Of a stretch of 64,000 bases of DNA, positions 1 through 7,692 are shown piece by piece. The stretch is from Candidatus Borkfalkia ceftriaxoniphila (lineage in GTDB: Bacteria; Bacillota; Clostridia; Christensenellales; Borkfalkiaceae). Position numbers and translations under genes: made by a program. The notes under the pieces were generated by a model that searched no databases, was not told the origin of the DNA, and worked only from the letters and a program-made list of their open reading frames with translations. The stretch covers positions 1,648,005-1,712,004 of the forward strand of contig NZ_SDOZ01000002.1 in NCBI RefSeq assembly GCF_004134775.1. Direction: 5' to 3'. Every line of letters begins with the position of its first letter. Position 1 is the first letter of the stretch.

Positions 1-201
1 AAAGACGTTGCGGCGGCGGTTCCCGACGAGCTCAGGGAGAAAATCATCGCGCAATATCTTTCCAAGGTCAGAAACGAGGCGCCCAACGTTCTGGCGGGGG
101 GCGGTTCGTACGTGGGCGCTCCCAAAGCGCGCGCGAAAACGCTGGAAGAAGCCGCCAGACAGGCGGCAGAACTCTTTAAAAAATCTGTTCAGGGAGAATA
201 A
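1..201 (+). CDS. C-terminal fragment of a phage-type protein, possibly a capsid scaffold
   Basis: The reading frame is open from base 1 and stops with TAA at 199-201, so only the last 66 residues are visible. The fragment is charged, rich in Ala, Glu and Lys, and probably helical, ending in a segment reading TLEEAARQAAELFKKSVQGE. It lies 5 bases upstream of the capsid-like gene. In many tailed phages the gene before the coat protein encodes a helical scaffolding protein. The scaffold assignment rests only on that position and composition. It could equally be the end of a portal or head-maturation protein. The end of this gene also carries the Shine-Dalgarno sequence of the next gene. Confidence 0.55.
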   Translation, partial: KDVAAAVPDELREKIIAQYLSKVRNEAPNVLAGGGSYVGAPKARAKTLEEAARQAAELFKKSVQGE

Positions 202-206
202 AATTT

Positions 207-1373
207 ATGGTAACAATGACAAGCGCGGACAACGCGTTAAAGAGCGTTTACCTCGGCGCGGTGTCCGAACAACTCGACACCGCCATCAACCCGCTGCTCG
301 CAAAAATACAGAGATCGACGGCGGACGTGTGGGGCAAAGAGGTGCGCCGCCTCGCGCAGTACGGCGTGAACGGCGGCGTGGGCGCGGGCACCGAAGAGGG
401 GGATCTGCCCTCCGCCGCGGGCAACAATTACGAGCAGTTCGTGACCACCCTCAAAAATTTATACGGCACCATCGAGATCAGCGACAAGGCGGTGCGCGCT
501 TCGGAAAACAACGTGGGCGCTTTCGTCAATTTACTCAACGCCGAAATGGACGGACTGATCCGCTCTTCCGCGTTCAATTTCGGTCGCATGCTGTTCGGCG
601 ACGGCAGCGGCGTTTTGTGCAAGGTGGTGTCCGTTTCGGGCAATACCGTCACCGCGGACGGCGTGAAAAATCTCATCGAAGGCATGGTCGTGGACGTTCT
701 GGCCGCGGGCGGCGCGCCGATTTCGGGCGCGAAAGGGCGGCGCGTAGTCGCGGTAGACCGCGCGGCGAAGACCTTTACCCTTTCGGGCGACGCGCTGACG
801 GGCGTTGCGAAGGATAATCTCGTGTGCGTGCAGGGTTCGTACAATCTCGAACTGACGGGGCTCGGCGCTATTTTCAAGGACACAGGCTCTCTCTACGGGC
901 TGGACAGGGCGACGCACAAGTGGATGATCCCCTATATGCAGTCCTCGGTGGGCACGCTGAGCGAGACCGTCATGCAAAAGGCGATCGATTGGCTGGAAGA
1001 ACGCGCGGGCAGCCGCGTCGATTTCATCGTATGCAGTTGGGGCGTCAAGCGCGCGCTGCAAAACCTCTTGTCCGAAAACAGACGCTCGACCGACGTGGAA
1101 GTGCTCGCGGGCGGGTACAAGGCGATGACTTACAACGGCATTCCCGTGGTCGCCGACCGTTTCTGTCCCGACGGCACCATGTACCTTCTCAATACCTCCG
1201 ATTTCTGCCTGCATCAGTTATGCGACTGGAAGTGGCTGGAAGGGGACGACGGCAAAGTGCTCAAACAGATCGCGGGCAAACCGCTCTATACGGCGACTTT
1301 GGTCAAGTACGCCGACCTCGTCTGCGCGCGCCCCTGCGGACAGGCGATGCTCACGGGCATCACGGAGGCGTGA
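207..1373 (+). CDS. Phage major capsid protein-like
   Basis: This 388-residue protein has no signal peptide or membrane segment. The N-terminal part (about 1-100) is helical and acidic. It is followed by a beta-rich insertion at about 130-205 and a C-terminal half with the alternating pattern usual for HK97-fold coat proteins, including a VDFIVCSWGVKRALQ segment and an NGIPVVADRFCPDGTMYLLN segment late in the chain. The late NGIPVV-type strand followed by a TMYLLN-type strand is characteristic of capsid P-domain and A-domain elements in several phage coat families. The start is ATG at 207 with AGGGAG at 191-196. Position between a scaffold-like gene and small connector-like genes supports the call. 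I did not confirm the family by search. A host encapsulin is less likely given the neighbours. Confidence 0.68.
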   Translation: MVTMTSADNALKSVYLGAVSEQLDTAINPLLAKIQRSTADVWGKEVRRLAQYGVNGGVGAGTEEGDLPSAAGNNYEQFVTTLKNLYGTIEISDKAVRASENNVGAFVNLLNAEMDGLIRSSAFNFGRMLFGDGSGVLCKVVSVSGNTVTADGVKNLIEGMVVDVLAAGGAPISGAKGRRVVAVDRAAKTFTLSGDALTGVAKDNLVCVQGSYNLELTGLGAIFKDTGSLYGLDRATHKWMIPYMQSSVGTLSETVMQKAIDWLEERAGSRVDFIVCSWGVKRALQNLLSENRRSTDVEVLAGGYKAMTYNGIPVVADRFCPDGTMYLLNTSDFCLHQLCDWKWLEGDDGKVLKQIAGKPLYTATLVKYADLVCARPCGQAMLTGITEA

Positions 1374-1399
1374 TCTTTACGGGCGCAGGGAGAAACGAT

Positions 1400-1951
1400 A
1401 TGAAAGTGAGAGAGATACTTTGCGCCGCCGCAGGCATGCTGGGGCGCGTGGACGCGGCTGCGTTTTTGACGGACGGCGTGGGAGCGGACGTGCGGGCGCT
1501 GGAAGGGGAGGTTTCCGCCCTTCTCCGCGCCTACAACCTGACGGAATCGGAAACTGCGCTCGTTTACCGCCCTCTGCGCCTTTCGGAAAAGGTTTCCTCG
1601 GCGGACGGAACGATCGCCTATTCCGCGCTTTCCGAGCGCCCCGTGAACGTGGAAAAAGTCCGGAAAGGGGGCGAAGAAGTAGACTTTACTCTCCTTGCGG
1701 ACGCACTGAAAACGGCTGCGGGCGAAGTGGAAGTCCTGTACCGCTACGCGCCCGCCGCAAAGACTGCGGAGGACGACAGCGAATACGGGCAAGGGGAAGC
1801 GCGCGCCCTCGCCCTCGGCACTTGCTGCGAATATGCGCTCTCGTCGGGACTGTACGACGAGGCCGTATTGTGGGATAAGCGGTACAAGGACGCGCTCGCC
1901 GCCCTCTGCCGCGCCCGCGGCGGCACGCTGAAAGCGCGGAGGTGGGTATGA
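1400..1951 (+). CDS. Small phage structural protein, candidate head-tail connector
   Basis: This 183-residue soluble protein starts at ATG 1400 (MKVREILCAAAGMLG) with GGGAG at 1388-1392. An open frame extends upstream inside the capsid gene, but this is the only start with a ribosome site outside that gene. The predicted content is mostly helical, with a beta patch in the middle. Its size and position right after the coat gene match the adaptor or head-completion proteins of short-tailed and HK97-like phages. No motif identifies it, so the role is inferred from synteny. It overlaps the next gene by four bases (ATGA), which points to translational coupling inside one structural operon. Confidence 0.5.
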   Translation: MKVREILCAAAGMLGRVDAAAFLTDGVGADVRALEGEVSALLRAYNLTESETALVYRPLRLSEKVSSADGTIAYSALSERPVNVEKVRKGGEEVDFTLLADALKTAAGEVEVLYRYAPAAKTAEDDSEYGQGEARALALGTCCEYALSSGLYDEAVLWDKRYKDALAALCRARGGTLKARRWV

Positions 1952-3204
1952 TATTTTCAAATAACAGCCTTTTTTCGGAAAAGCGAGAGGCAAAAGTTTA
2001 CCGTTTTTTTCCCGCCGAGGCGGGGCGCGCCGTCAATTTTCGCAAGGAAAACAAAACCTTGCGAAAGTGCGCGGGCATTTCTGCAATCGCGGCTCTTCCC
2101 GAAGGCGTGCGCGCCGAAAAACTGTATGCGTCGGGGAAAACGCTCTTTGCGTGGTGCGACGACAAAAAAATCTATTCTTCGGAGGGCGGCGCGTTCCTTG
2201 CCCTTGAAAGCGTTTTTGCCGCCGCGCCCGCGTTTTGCGGGGCGTTCGACGGCAGCGCGGCAGCGCCGCTCTTTTCCGACGGCGAAAAGACGTACGTCTT
2301 TCTGTCGGGCGCTTTGTATGCCGCAAACGTGCCCCCGTTTACGGCGGCGTGTTATGCCTACGAACGGCTGTGGATCTTCGGCGGCGGCAAACTGAAATTC
2401 AGCGCGCCCCTTGCCTACGACGATTTTTCGGTGCGCAAAGACGGCGGCGGCGAGATCGAAGCGCCCGACGGGGCGGGCGGCGTGCTCGCGCTCGTTCCTT
2501 TCGAAAACAGAATTTTGCTTTTCCGCGAAAGGGGCGTACAGATATTGGACGTGCGCGGCGAGCCGACGGATTTTTGCCTGCGGGACGCGGCGCTCTTTTC
2601 GGAACATATCTTAAAAGATACGATCGCCTGCGGCGGGGGAAACGTATGGTTCTGTACGGACGCGGGCGCGTACCGAGGCAAAGGCGAAAGTTTTTCGCGC
2701 CTGCAAGCGCCCGAAGGGATTTCCGCGCGCGGGATCTGCGGCGCGTATGCCGAGGGCTGTTATCAACTGTCGGCAAGATCCGCCGAGGGCGAAACGTATC
2801 TGTTGCGATTTAAAGAAAACACGGAAGTTTTCCGCGCGGAAATTTCCGACGTGTGCGGGTACGGAAACGCGTGCGTATTTTTGCGGGACGGGCGGGCGTG
2901 CGAATGGTCGGCGGGCGGCGAACCGCTCGTATCCGCATGGGAGAGCGGCGCGTGCGATCTGGGCGAGGCGCGAAACAAGGTGCTCGAACGCGTAATCGTG
3001 CGCGGCAGAGGAAACTTTCTTCTTCGCGTGCAGGGCGGGCGGCGCAGCCGCACTGCGCCCGTGCGGTTCAAAGACGGTCGGGCGGAAATATACGCTGGAC
3101 TGTACGGCGACGTGTTCCGCCTGACTTTAGAAACGGACGCCGCGGACGCGGCGCTCGGGGAAATAGATTGTCTGTTCGCGCTCTCGCGGGGAGGAAAACT
3201 ATGA
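1948..3204 (+). CDS. Beta-rich phage structural protein, possibly DNA-stabilisation or tail-needle adaptor type
   Basis: The protein is 418 residues if ATG 1948 is used. A GTG at 1942 is possible, but ATG 1948 sits at a good distance from GGAGGT (1938-1943) and overlaps the upstream stop as ATGA. The chain is almost entirely short beta strands with repeated aromatic and glycine turns, as in a beta-propeller. A segment near residues 155-210 (KFSAPLAYDDFSV, then ENRILLFRERGVQIL) resembles what is seen in P22 gp10-like packaged-DNA stabilisation proteins, which also follow the coat and gp4 genes. The resemblance is from memory and the assignment is tentative. No signal peptide is present. The gene overlaps the next one by four bases. 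Confidence 0.45.
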   Translation: MIFSNNSLFSEKREAKVYRFFPAEAGRAVNFRKENKTLRKCAGISAIAALPEGVRAEKLYASGKTLFAWCDDKKIYSSEGGAFLALESVFAAAPAFCGAFDGSAAAPLFSDGEKTYVFLSGALYAANVPPFTAACYAYERLWIFGGGKLKFSAPLAYDDFSVRKDGGGEIEAPDGAGGVLALVPFENRILLFRERGVQILDVRGEPTDFCLRDAALFSEHILKDTIACGGGNVWFCTDAGAYRGKGESFSRLQAPEGISARGICGAYAEGCYQLSARSAEGETYLLRFKENTEVFRAEISDVCGYGNACVFLRDGRACEWSAGGEPLVSAWESGACDLGEARNKVLERVIVRGRGNFLLRVQGGRRSRTAPVRFKDGRAEIYAGLYGDVFRLTLETDAADAALGEIDCLFALSRGGKL

Positions 3205-3665
3205 CGCAGGAAGAACTGGACGCGGCGGTGAAAAAACTTATCGCGGAGGCAAACGATCTGAGCGCCGAGCAAAACCGCAAGTACGCGGCGGCGTATGCAA
3301 AAGCGGAGGGCGCCGCGCTCAAAAACCGCACCGCCCGCTCGACGATCTTCGGGTTTGTCAAGACGGATCTCAAAGAGGCGTGCGACCGCGCGCTCAAAAA
3401 AATACAGGACGATCTGGACGAGAGCCTCGCCGCGCTGTATCTGGAAAACGAGCAGGGCGGCGGGGGCAGCGGCAGTACCGACGCGCCCTACGAAGTGGAT
3501 TATTCCCTGCCCATGCGGGAGCGCTACGTCACCGTCAAAAATTACTATCTCGCCTATGACGACAAGGCGCAGGCGGTGGAAGACTGTATGAAAGACGAGG
3601 TCGCGAAGGAATATCTCGGCGTCTATTACGATTATCTTTTACAACTTTTGAAAATGTCACTTTAA
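3201..3665 (+). CDS. Small helical protein ending the phage-like module
   Basis: This protein of 154 residues starts at ATG 3201 with GAGGAAAAC just upstream, overlapping the previous stop by four bases. The first 90 residues are charged heptad-like helix (EELDAAVKKLIAEANDLSAE). A Gly-Ser-rich linker (about 95-101) follows, then a tyrosine-rich C-terminal helix region. I do not recognise the family. It may be a structural accessory or a tail-tip assembly protein. It is the last phage-like gene: 30 bases further on the host T-box promoter begins, with no tail, lysis or integrase genes in between. No clear terminator follows it. Confidence 0.5.
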   Translation: MTQEELDAAVKKLIAEANDLSAEQNRKYAAAYAKAEGAALKNRTARSTIFGFVKTDLKEACDRALKKIQDDLDESLAALYLENEQGGGGSGSTDAPYEVDYSLPMRERYVTVKNYYLAYDDKAQAVEDCMKDEVAKEYLGVYYDYLLQLLKMSL

Positions 3666-3694
3666 AAAAAGATTTATTTTCCATAAAAAAACGT

Positions 3695-3723
3695 TTGACA
3701 AACGGGCGCGGCGGTGATAGGAT
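3695..3723 (+). promoter_or_regulatory. Sigma-A-type promoter of the tryptophan transporter operon
   Basis: A perfect TTGACA (3695-3700) is followed after 17 bases by TAGGAT (3718-3723). Transcription should start near 3730, immediately before the T-box leader, which supports the assignment. Confidence 0.7.
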
Positions 3724-3729
3724 AGTATT

Positions 3730-4013
3730 ATAAAAAAACCGATGAGGCAGAAGAGTAGGTTTCGTCGTCAGCGCAAAGAGAGTTTTTGGTTGGTGGAAAA
3801 AAACGGCTGCACGAAAGTTGAATGGACTGCCGAGGGCGTCTTCGAGCGCGCGGAATCTCGCGCGGGTAGCGGGCGACGTGGCTTTCACGTTACAGAAAGA
3901 GGATATTCAGGGCGTCGCGCCCGCGTATTCATAACGAGGCGGTCCTTTTACGGACTGCGAAATTGGGTGGCAACACGGTGTATTCGTCCCAAACGGATAT
4001 ACCGTGTTTTTTT
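3730..4013 (+). promoter_or_regulatory. T-box leader with a tryptophan (UGG) specifier
   Basis: The leader of about 280 nt has the hallmark T-box stretch GGGTGGCAACACGG at 3965-3978. The antiterminator can be drawn directly: TTGGG (3963-3967) pairs with CCCAA (3988-3992), the seven-base bulge TGGCAAC is 3968-3974, and ACG (3975-3977) pairs with CGT (3985-3987). The bulge UGGC pairs with a tRNA ending in GCCA, so the discriminator base is G, as in tryptophan tRNA. A stem I start (AGAAGAGTAG around 3749-3758) and the specifier context GAATGGACTG, with TGG at 3823-3825, fit tryptophan. Uncharged tRNA-Trp would stabilise the antiterminator and switch on the transporter. Confidence 0.9.
3973..4013 (+). 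terminator. T-box intrinsic terminator
   Basis: The arm ACACGGTGTAT (from 3973) pairs with ATACCGTGT ending at about 4007, with small bulges. A T-run follows (4006-4013). The 5' arm shares bases with the antiterminator (3963-3992), so the two structures are mutually exclusive. Confidence 0.85.
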
Positions 4014-4045
4014 ATTTGCAAAATTTTTTTATCAGAGGTATTCCT

Positions 4046-5032
4046 ATGAAAAAACTGTTGACTTTTCTGCTGGCCGCGCTTACGGCCGTTTCCTGCGCAT
4101 TTGCGCTTACCGCGTGCGACAGCCGTGGCAGTTTCGGCAAAAAAATTAAAATCGCCGTCTTGCAGTACGCGGAACACGGCTCTTTGGACAATTGTTATCA
4201 AGGGCTCAAAGAGGGGCTTGCGGAAAAAGGGTACGGCGCGGACAAAGTGTCTTTCAATTTCAAAAACGCGAAGGGCATCGACGCGGATAATACCACTTAC
4301 GCAAATTCTCTGATCAACGGCAATCCCGCCGTGGCGGTGGGCATCGCCACGCCCTCGGCGTACGCGCTCGCGAACGCTTCCAAAGGCGACGTGCCCGTGG
4401 TCTTTACCGCCGTTTCCGACCCGTATGCGGAGAGCATGGATTTCCGCAAATTCGAAAACCTGACCGGCTCTTCCGACAAACTGCCCGTGGAAAATCAGAT
4501 AGACCTGATACGCTCTTTTTATCCCGCCGACAAGATTGTAAAGATCGGCATCGTCTATTCTCTGTCCGAGGCGAATTCCGTTTCGCAGATCGCGGAATTC
4601 GAGGCGTTCGAAGCGGAGAAGAACATCGAGATCGTAACGCAGGGCATCAACGCCGCCACGGATATCCCGGGCGCGGTGGATACGCTCATCGGCAAAAAAG
4701 TAGACTGTCTCAACAATCTCACGGACAATAAAGTGGTGCAGAACCTCAACACCGTGCTCGACAGGGCGAACGGCGCGAAGATCCCCGTGTTCGGCAGCGA
4801 GATCGAGCAGGTGGAAAAAGGGTGCCTTGCCAGTTGTTCCCTCGATTACGTGGAACTGGGCCGCCGCACGGGCTACATGATCGCGGACATTTTAAACGGC
4901 AAAAAGGCGGACGAGATCGAATATCTGTTCATCGAGGACGGCTACACCGTCGATTACAATTCCGAAGTGCTGAAAACGCTCGGCATGACGCTCGCCGACG
5001 CGTACAAGGACGCGAACGACGTAAAGGCATAA
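4046..5032 (+). CDS. trpX: TrpX-type tryptophan ABC transporter substrate-binding lipoprotein
   Basis: This 328-residue protein has a lipoprotein signal peptide with the lipobox Cys at residue 24 (ALTAC). The mature part matches the ABC_sub_bind layout: KIAVLQYAEHGSLDNCYQGLKEGL at the start of lobe 1, an AVGIATPSAYALANA turn, a VPVVFTAVSDP strand, and a GRRTGYMIADIL helix near the C terminus. It would sit on the outer face of the membrane and bind the amino acid. The start is ATG 4046 with AGAGGT at 4034-4039. An upstream in-frame ATG lies inside the terminator and is rejected. The Trp T-box upstream gives the substrate independent support. Genes for the permease and ATPase follow with short gaps. 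Confidence 0.9.
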   Translation: MKKLLTFLLAALTAVSCAFALTACDSRGSFGKKIKIAVLQYAEHGSLDNCYQGLKEGLAEKGYGADKVSFNFKNAKGIDADNTTYANSLINGNPAVAVGIATPSAYALANASKGDVPVVFTAVSDPYAESMDFRKFENLTGSSDKLPVENQIDLIRSFYPADKIVKIGIVYSLSEANSVSQIAEFEAFEAEKNIEIVTQGINAATDIPGAVDTLIGKKVDCLNNLTDNKVVQNLNTVLDRANGAKIPVFGSEIEQVEKGCLASCSLDYVELGRRTGYMIADILNGKKADEIEYLFIEDGYTVDYNSEVLKTLGMTLADAYKDANDVKA

Positions 5033-5036
5033 AACC

Positions 5037-5969
5037 ATGGATTTTCTCAATCAGGCGAGCACGGTACTGCAAATGGGGTTTATATACGCCATCGTGGCGC
5101 TGGGCGTATATATCACCTATAAAATACTCGATTTTCCCGATCTGTCGGTGGACGGCACCTTCCCGCTCGGCGGGGTGGTGTTTGCCGTCCTCGTCACGAA
5201 CGGCTGTCCCTGGTTTCTGGCAATGCCCGTTTCCTTCTTTTCGGGCTGTGCGGCGGGATTTGTGACGGGCATTCTGCACGTCAAACTGAAAATCAACAAT
5301 CTTCTTTCCGGTATCATTACCATGACCGCGCTGCTGTCCGTCAACTATCTCATCGCGGGCGGGCCGTCGGTGTCCTTTTCGCAGACGGAAACGCTGCTCA
5401 GCGGCGGGTTTTTAAGTTCGATTCCGCGCACGGCGAGAAATTACGTACAGGCGGGATTTATTCTGCTGTTCGTCGTGCTGTGCAAAGTTTTGCTCGATCT
5501 GTTTTTAAAGACAAAATCGGGCTTCCTGCTGCGCGCCACGGGGGATAATCCGCAGTTGGTCACGCAGATGGGAAAAAATACCGACAACTATAAAATGCTG
5601 GGGCTGATGCTCGCCAACGGTCTGGTGGCGCTGGCGGGCAGCATCTATTGTCAATACGGTTCGGTATATAATTCCGACATGGGCACGGGCACGGTGGTCA
5701 TCGCCCTGGCGTGCGTCATCATCGGCTGCGTGGTCGCAAAGCATATCCGCTTTTTGTCGGATACGGCGGGCGTCGCCGTCGGCTCGGTGCTCTATTACGC
5801 GGTGCTCACCGCGGCGCTGTTCCTGTGCGGCAGCGAATATACCAAACTCATCGTGGCGATCCTCTTCGTGCTCGTGCTGCTCTTCGACAGCGGGCTGGCG
5901 GGGCGCACTTTGAAAAAAATCTTTCGCAAAAGGAGGAAGGGCGATGCTGGAACTGCAATCGATCCGTAA
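5037..5969 (+). CDS. trpY: TrpY-type ABC transporter permease
   Basis: This 310-residue integral membrane protein has about eight hydrophobic segments (near 8-30, 45-70, 80-105, 135-158, 190-210, 220-240, 245-268 and 272-290). The order and the DFPDLSVDGTFPLGG loop are typical of the branched-chain/TrpY-like permease family (BPD_transp_2). It forms the membrane channel for the substrate delivered by the upstream binding protein. ATG 5037 follows the trpX stop by four bases. The C-terminal end is basic (KKIFRKRRKG) and overlaps the ATPase gene by 26 bases, so the two are likely translated in a coupled manner. Confidence 0.9.
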   Translation: MDFLNQASTVLQMGFIYAIVALGVYITYKILDFPDLSVDGTFPLGGVVFAVLVTNGCPWFLAMPVSFFSGCAAGFVTGILHVKLKINNLLSGIITMTALLSVNYLIAGGPSVSFSQTETLLSGGFLSSIPRTARNYVQAGFILLFVVLCKVLLDLFLKTKSGFLLRATGDNPQLVTQMGKNTDNYKMLGLMLANGLVALAGSIYCQYGSVYNSDMGTGTVVIALACVIIGCVVAKHIRFLSDTAGVAVGSVLYYAVLTAALFLCGSEYTKLIVAILFVLVLLFDSGLAGRTLKKIFRKRRKGDAGTAIDP

Positions 5970-6717
5970 AACATTCAACCGCGGCACGCCCGACGAATCG
6001 GTGCTCTTCGACGATTTTTCTTTTACCGTGAAACAAGGCGAATTCGTTTCGATCGTCGGCTCGAACGGCTCGGGAAAGACCACGCTTCTCAATCTCATCA
6101 GCGGCTCGGTTTCTGCGGACGGCGGCAAGATTCTGCTGGGCGGGGAGGATATCACCGCCCAGAAAGAATTCGTGCGCGCGCGGCGCATCGGGCGGGTGTT
6201 TCAGGACCCCTCGCGCGGCACCGCCAATTCGATGACGGTCGCGGAGAATATGGCGCTCGCCGAAAATAAAGGAAAGCCCTATAATCTGACGGCGGGGCTC
6301 AATAAGAAACGGGTGGAAGGGTACCGCGACATGCTCGCGCCCCTGCGCCTCGGCCTGGAAGAGCGCATGAACGTGCCCGTCGGCGCGCTTTCGGGCGGGC
6401 AAAGACAGGTGCTGACGCTCGTCATCGCCACGATGACGCCCATCGATCTGTTGCTGTTGGACGAGCACACGGCGGCGCTCGATCCGAAAACGAGCGAGAT
6501 CACCATGCTTCTCACAGACAAGATCATATCCGAAAAGAAACTGACCGCGCTGATGGTCACGCACAATCTGCGCTTTGCCGAGCAGTACGGCACAAGGCTG
6601 TGTATGTTCGACAAAGGGCGCGTGGTGCTCGATAAAGCGGGCGAAGACAAGAAAAACACGAGCGTGGACGATCTTTTAAAGGTGTTCAACGAGATTTCCA
6701 TCGAATGCGGAAACTGA
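5944..6717 (+). CDS. trpZ: TrpZ-type ABC transporter ATPase
   Basis: This 257-residue cytoplasmic ATPase has Walker A GSNGSGKTT near 37-45, a Q-loop in RVFQDP near 87-92, the signature LSGGQRQ near 150-156, Walker B LLLLDEH near 171-177 and the switch His in MVTHN. The residue after the catalytic Glu is His (DEHTAALDP), a feature of this transporter family. It powers the TrpXYZ importer. It starts at ATG 5944, within the end of the permease gene, with AGGAGG-type bases at 5931-5938. A strong terminator follows at 6721-6746 and closes the operon. Confidence 0.92.
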   Translation: MLELQSIRKTFNRGTPDESVLFDDFSFTVKQGEFVSIVGSNGSGKTTLLNLISGSVSADGGKILLGGEDITAQKEFVRARRIGRVFQDPSRGTANSMTVAENMALAENKGKPYNLTAGLNKKRVEGYRDMLAPLRLGLEERMNVPVGALSGGQRQVLTLVIATMTPIDLLLLDEHTAALDPKTSEITMLLTDKIISEKKLTALMVTHNLRFAEQYGTRLCMFDKGRVVLDKAGEDKKNTSVDDLLKVFNEISIECGN

Positions 6718-6720
6718 TAC

Positions 6721-6746
6721 GGGAGGGGATTTTCGCCCCTCCTTTT
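6721..6746 (+). terminator. Intrinsic terminator of the trpXYZ operon
   Basis: GGAGGGG (6722-6728) pairs with CCCCTCC (6736-6742), followed by TTTT and a pyrimidine-rich stretch. Confidence 0.85.
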
Positions 6747-6778
6747 CGCTTTCAGTCAAAAAAAGGCAAAATAAGGGC

Positions 6779-6807
6779 TTTACAGAACGCCGTTTTTATT
6801 ATATAAT
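6779..6807 (+). promoter_or_regulatory. Sigma-A-type promoter for the membrane protein pair
   Basis: TTTACA (6779-6784) and TATAAT (6802-6807) are separated by 17 bases. It lies 44 bases upstream of the ATG at 6851 and just after the previous operon's terminator. Confidence 0.8.
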
Positions 6808-6850
6808 AGAGCGGTAGCAGTATTTGAGTTTTACAAAAGGAGGATGAGAT

Positions 6851-7672
6851 ATGCGTTATCTGGGAATGACTTTCAAATATATCTTTAAAAATTTCATCTT
6901 CATTTTCTTCTTCGCGCTCATCCCTTCGTTCTTTTTCGCCATGTCCACGGATATCCATAATATCGGCGCGGTGGCGGATAATATCGTTACGGGAGAATTC
7001 GATCTCAGTTTCGTACAACTTTTCAACTTTTTTTCGCTGTTCTCGTTGAAGCGCTGGCCTTTCGCGCTCGCGGCGTTCGTGCTCACCCTCCTGTTCATGG
7101 CGATGTTGCTGTCCATGATGGAAAAGCATATGCGCGTCGGTTCGCGTTCCTTCCGCGACCTGTTCAAAAGAATAGATTACAACCTCGGCAGCACGTTCTT
7201 CATTCTCTTGCTGGCGCTGATCGCCTACGAATTCTGGGCGCTCGTCACGGCGGGGCTGTGCTCGCTCGTCGTTCTGATCGTGACCAACGGGCTTGCGCGC
7301 TGCATTCTCGGCATCGCGCTCGCGTGCGGCATGATGGTGCTTCTATGCTACCTCGTTTCTCTGTTCCTGCTTTGGCTGCCCTGCCGCCAGATCACGGGAT
7401 ACAGTTTCATGGATTCGCTCTCCTATTCTTCGCAGATCTCGACGGGTAAGAGAGGAAACATATTCCTTGCGGTATTGATTCCTTATCTTTCCTGCTCTCT
7501 CTTGCAGGGGATCGTGGTCACCGTTTCCGCTTTCGCGGATATGCGGCCCGTCGTGTTCCTGTGCATAGAGATCATCTACATATTCGTATTCTTATATTAT
7601 AATGTATTGATGTACGTCCTGTTCTTCGATGCCAACGGCGAGGAACGCTTGGATCTCAAAAAGAAATATTAA
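6851..7672 (+). CDS. Multi-pass membrane protein of unknown function
   Basis: This 273-residue protein has about six hydrophobic segments: 12-30, 70-92, 115-140, 145-178, 205-228 and 234-256. The N terminus is short and basic, and the C terminus ends in a charged tail (DLKKKY). No catalytic motif is visible. A GxSFMDSLSYSSQ loop lies between the later helices. ATG 6851 has AGGAGG upstream at 6838-6843. The next gene is 20 bases downstream and also encodes a membrane protein of similar type, so the two may form a heteromeric complex or regulate envelope growth. I do not recognise a family and would not assign a function. Confidence 0.75.
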   Translation: MRYLGMTFKYIFKNFIFIFFFALIPSFFFAMSTDIHNIGAVADNIVTGEFDLSFVQLFNFFSLFSLKRWPFALAAFVLTLLFMAMLLSMMEKHMRVGSRSFRDLFKRIDYNLGSTFFILLLALIAYEFWALVTAGLCSLVVLIVTNGLARCILGIALACGMMVLLCYLVSLFLLWLPCRQITGYSFMDSLSYSSQISTGKRGNIFLAVLIPYLSCSLLQGIVVTVSAFADMRPVVFLCIEIIYIFVFLYYNVLMYVLFFDANGEERLDLKKKY

Positions 7673-7692
7673 ACGTTGCGGGAGGCGCCGTC

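Noticed and set aside
3742..4149. Plus-strand ORF over the T-box leader and trpX start
   Set aside because: It crosses the antiterminator and terminator and the start of trpX in the wrong frame.
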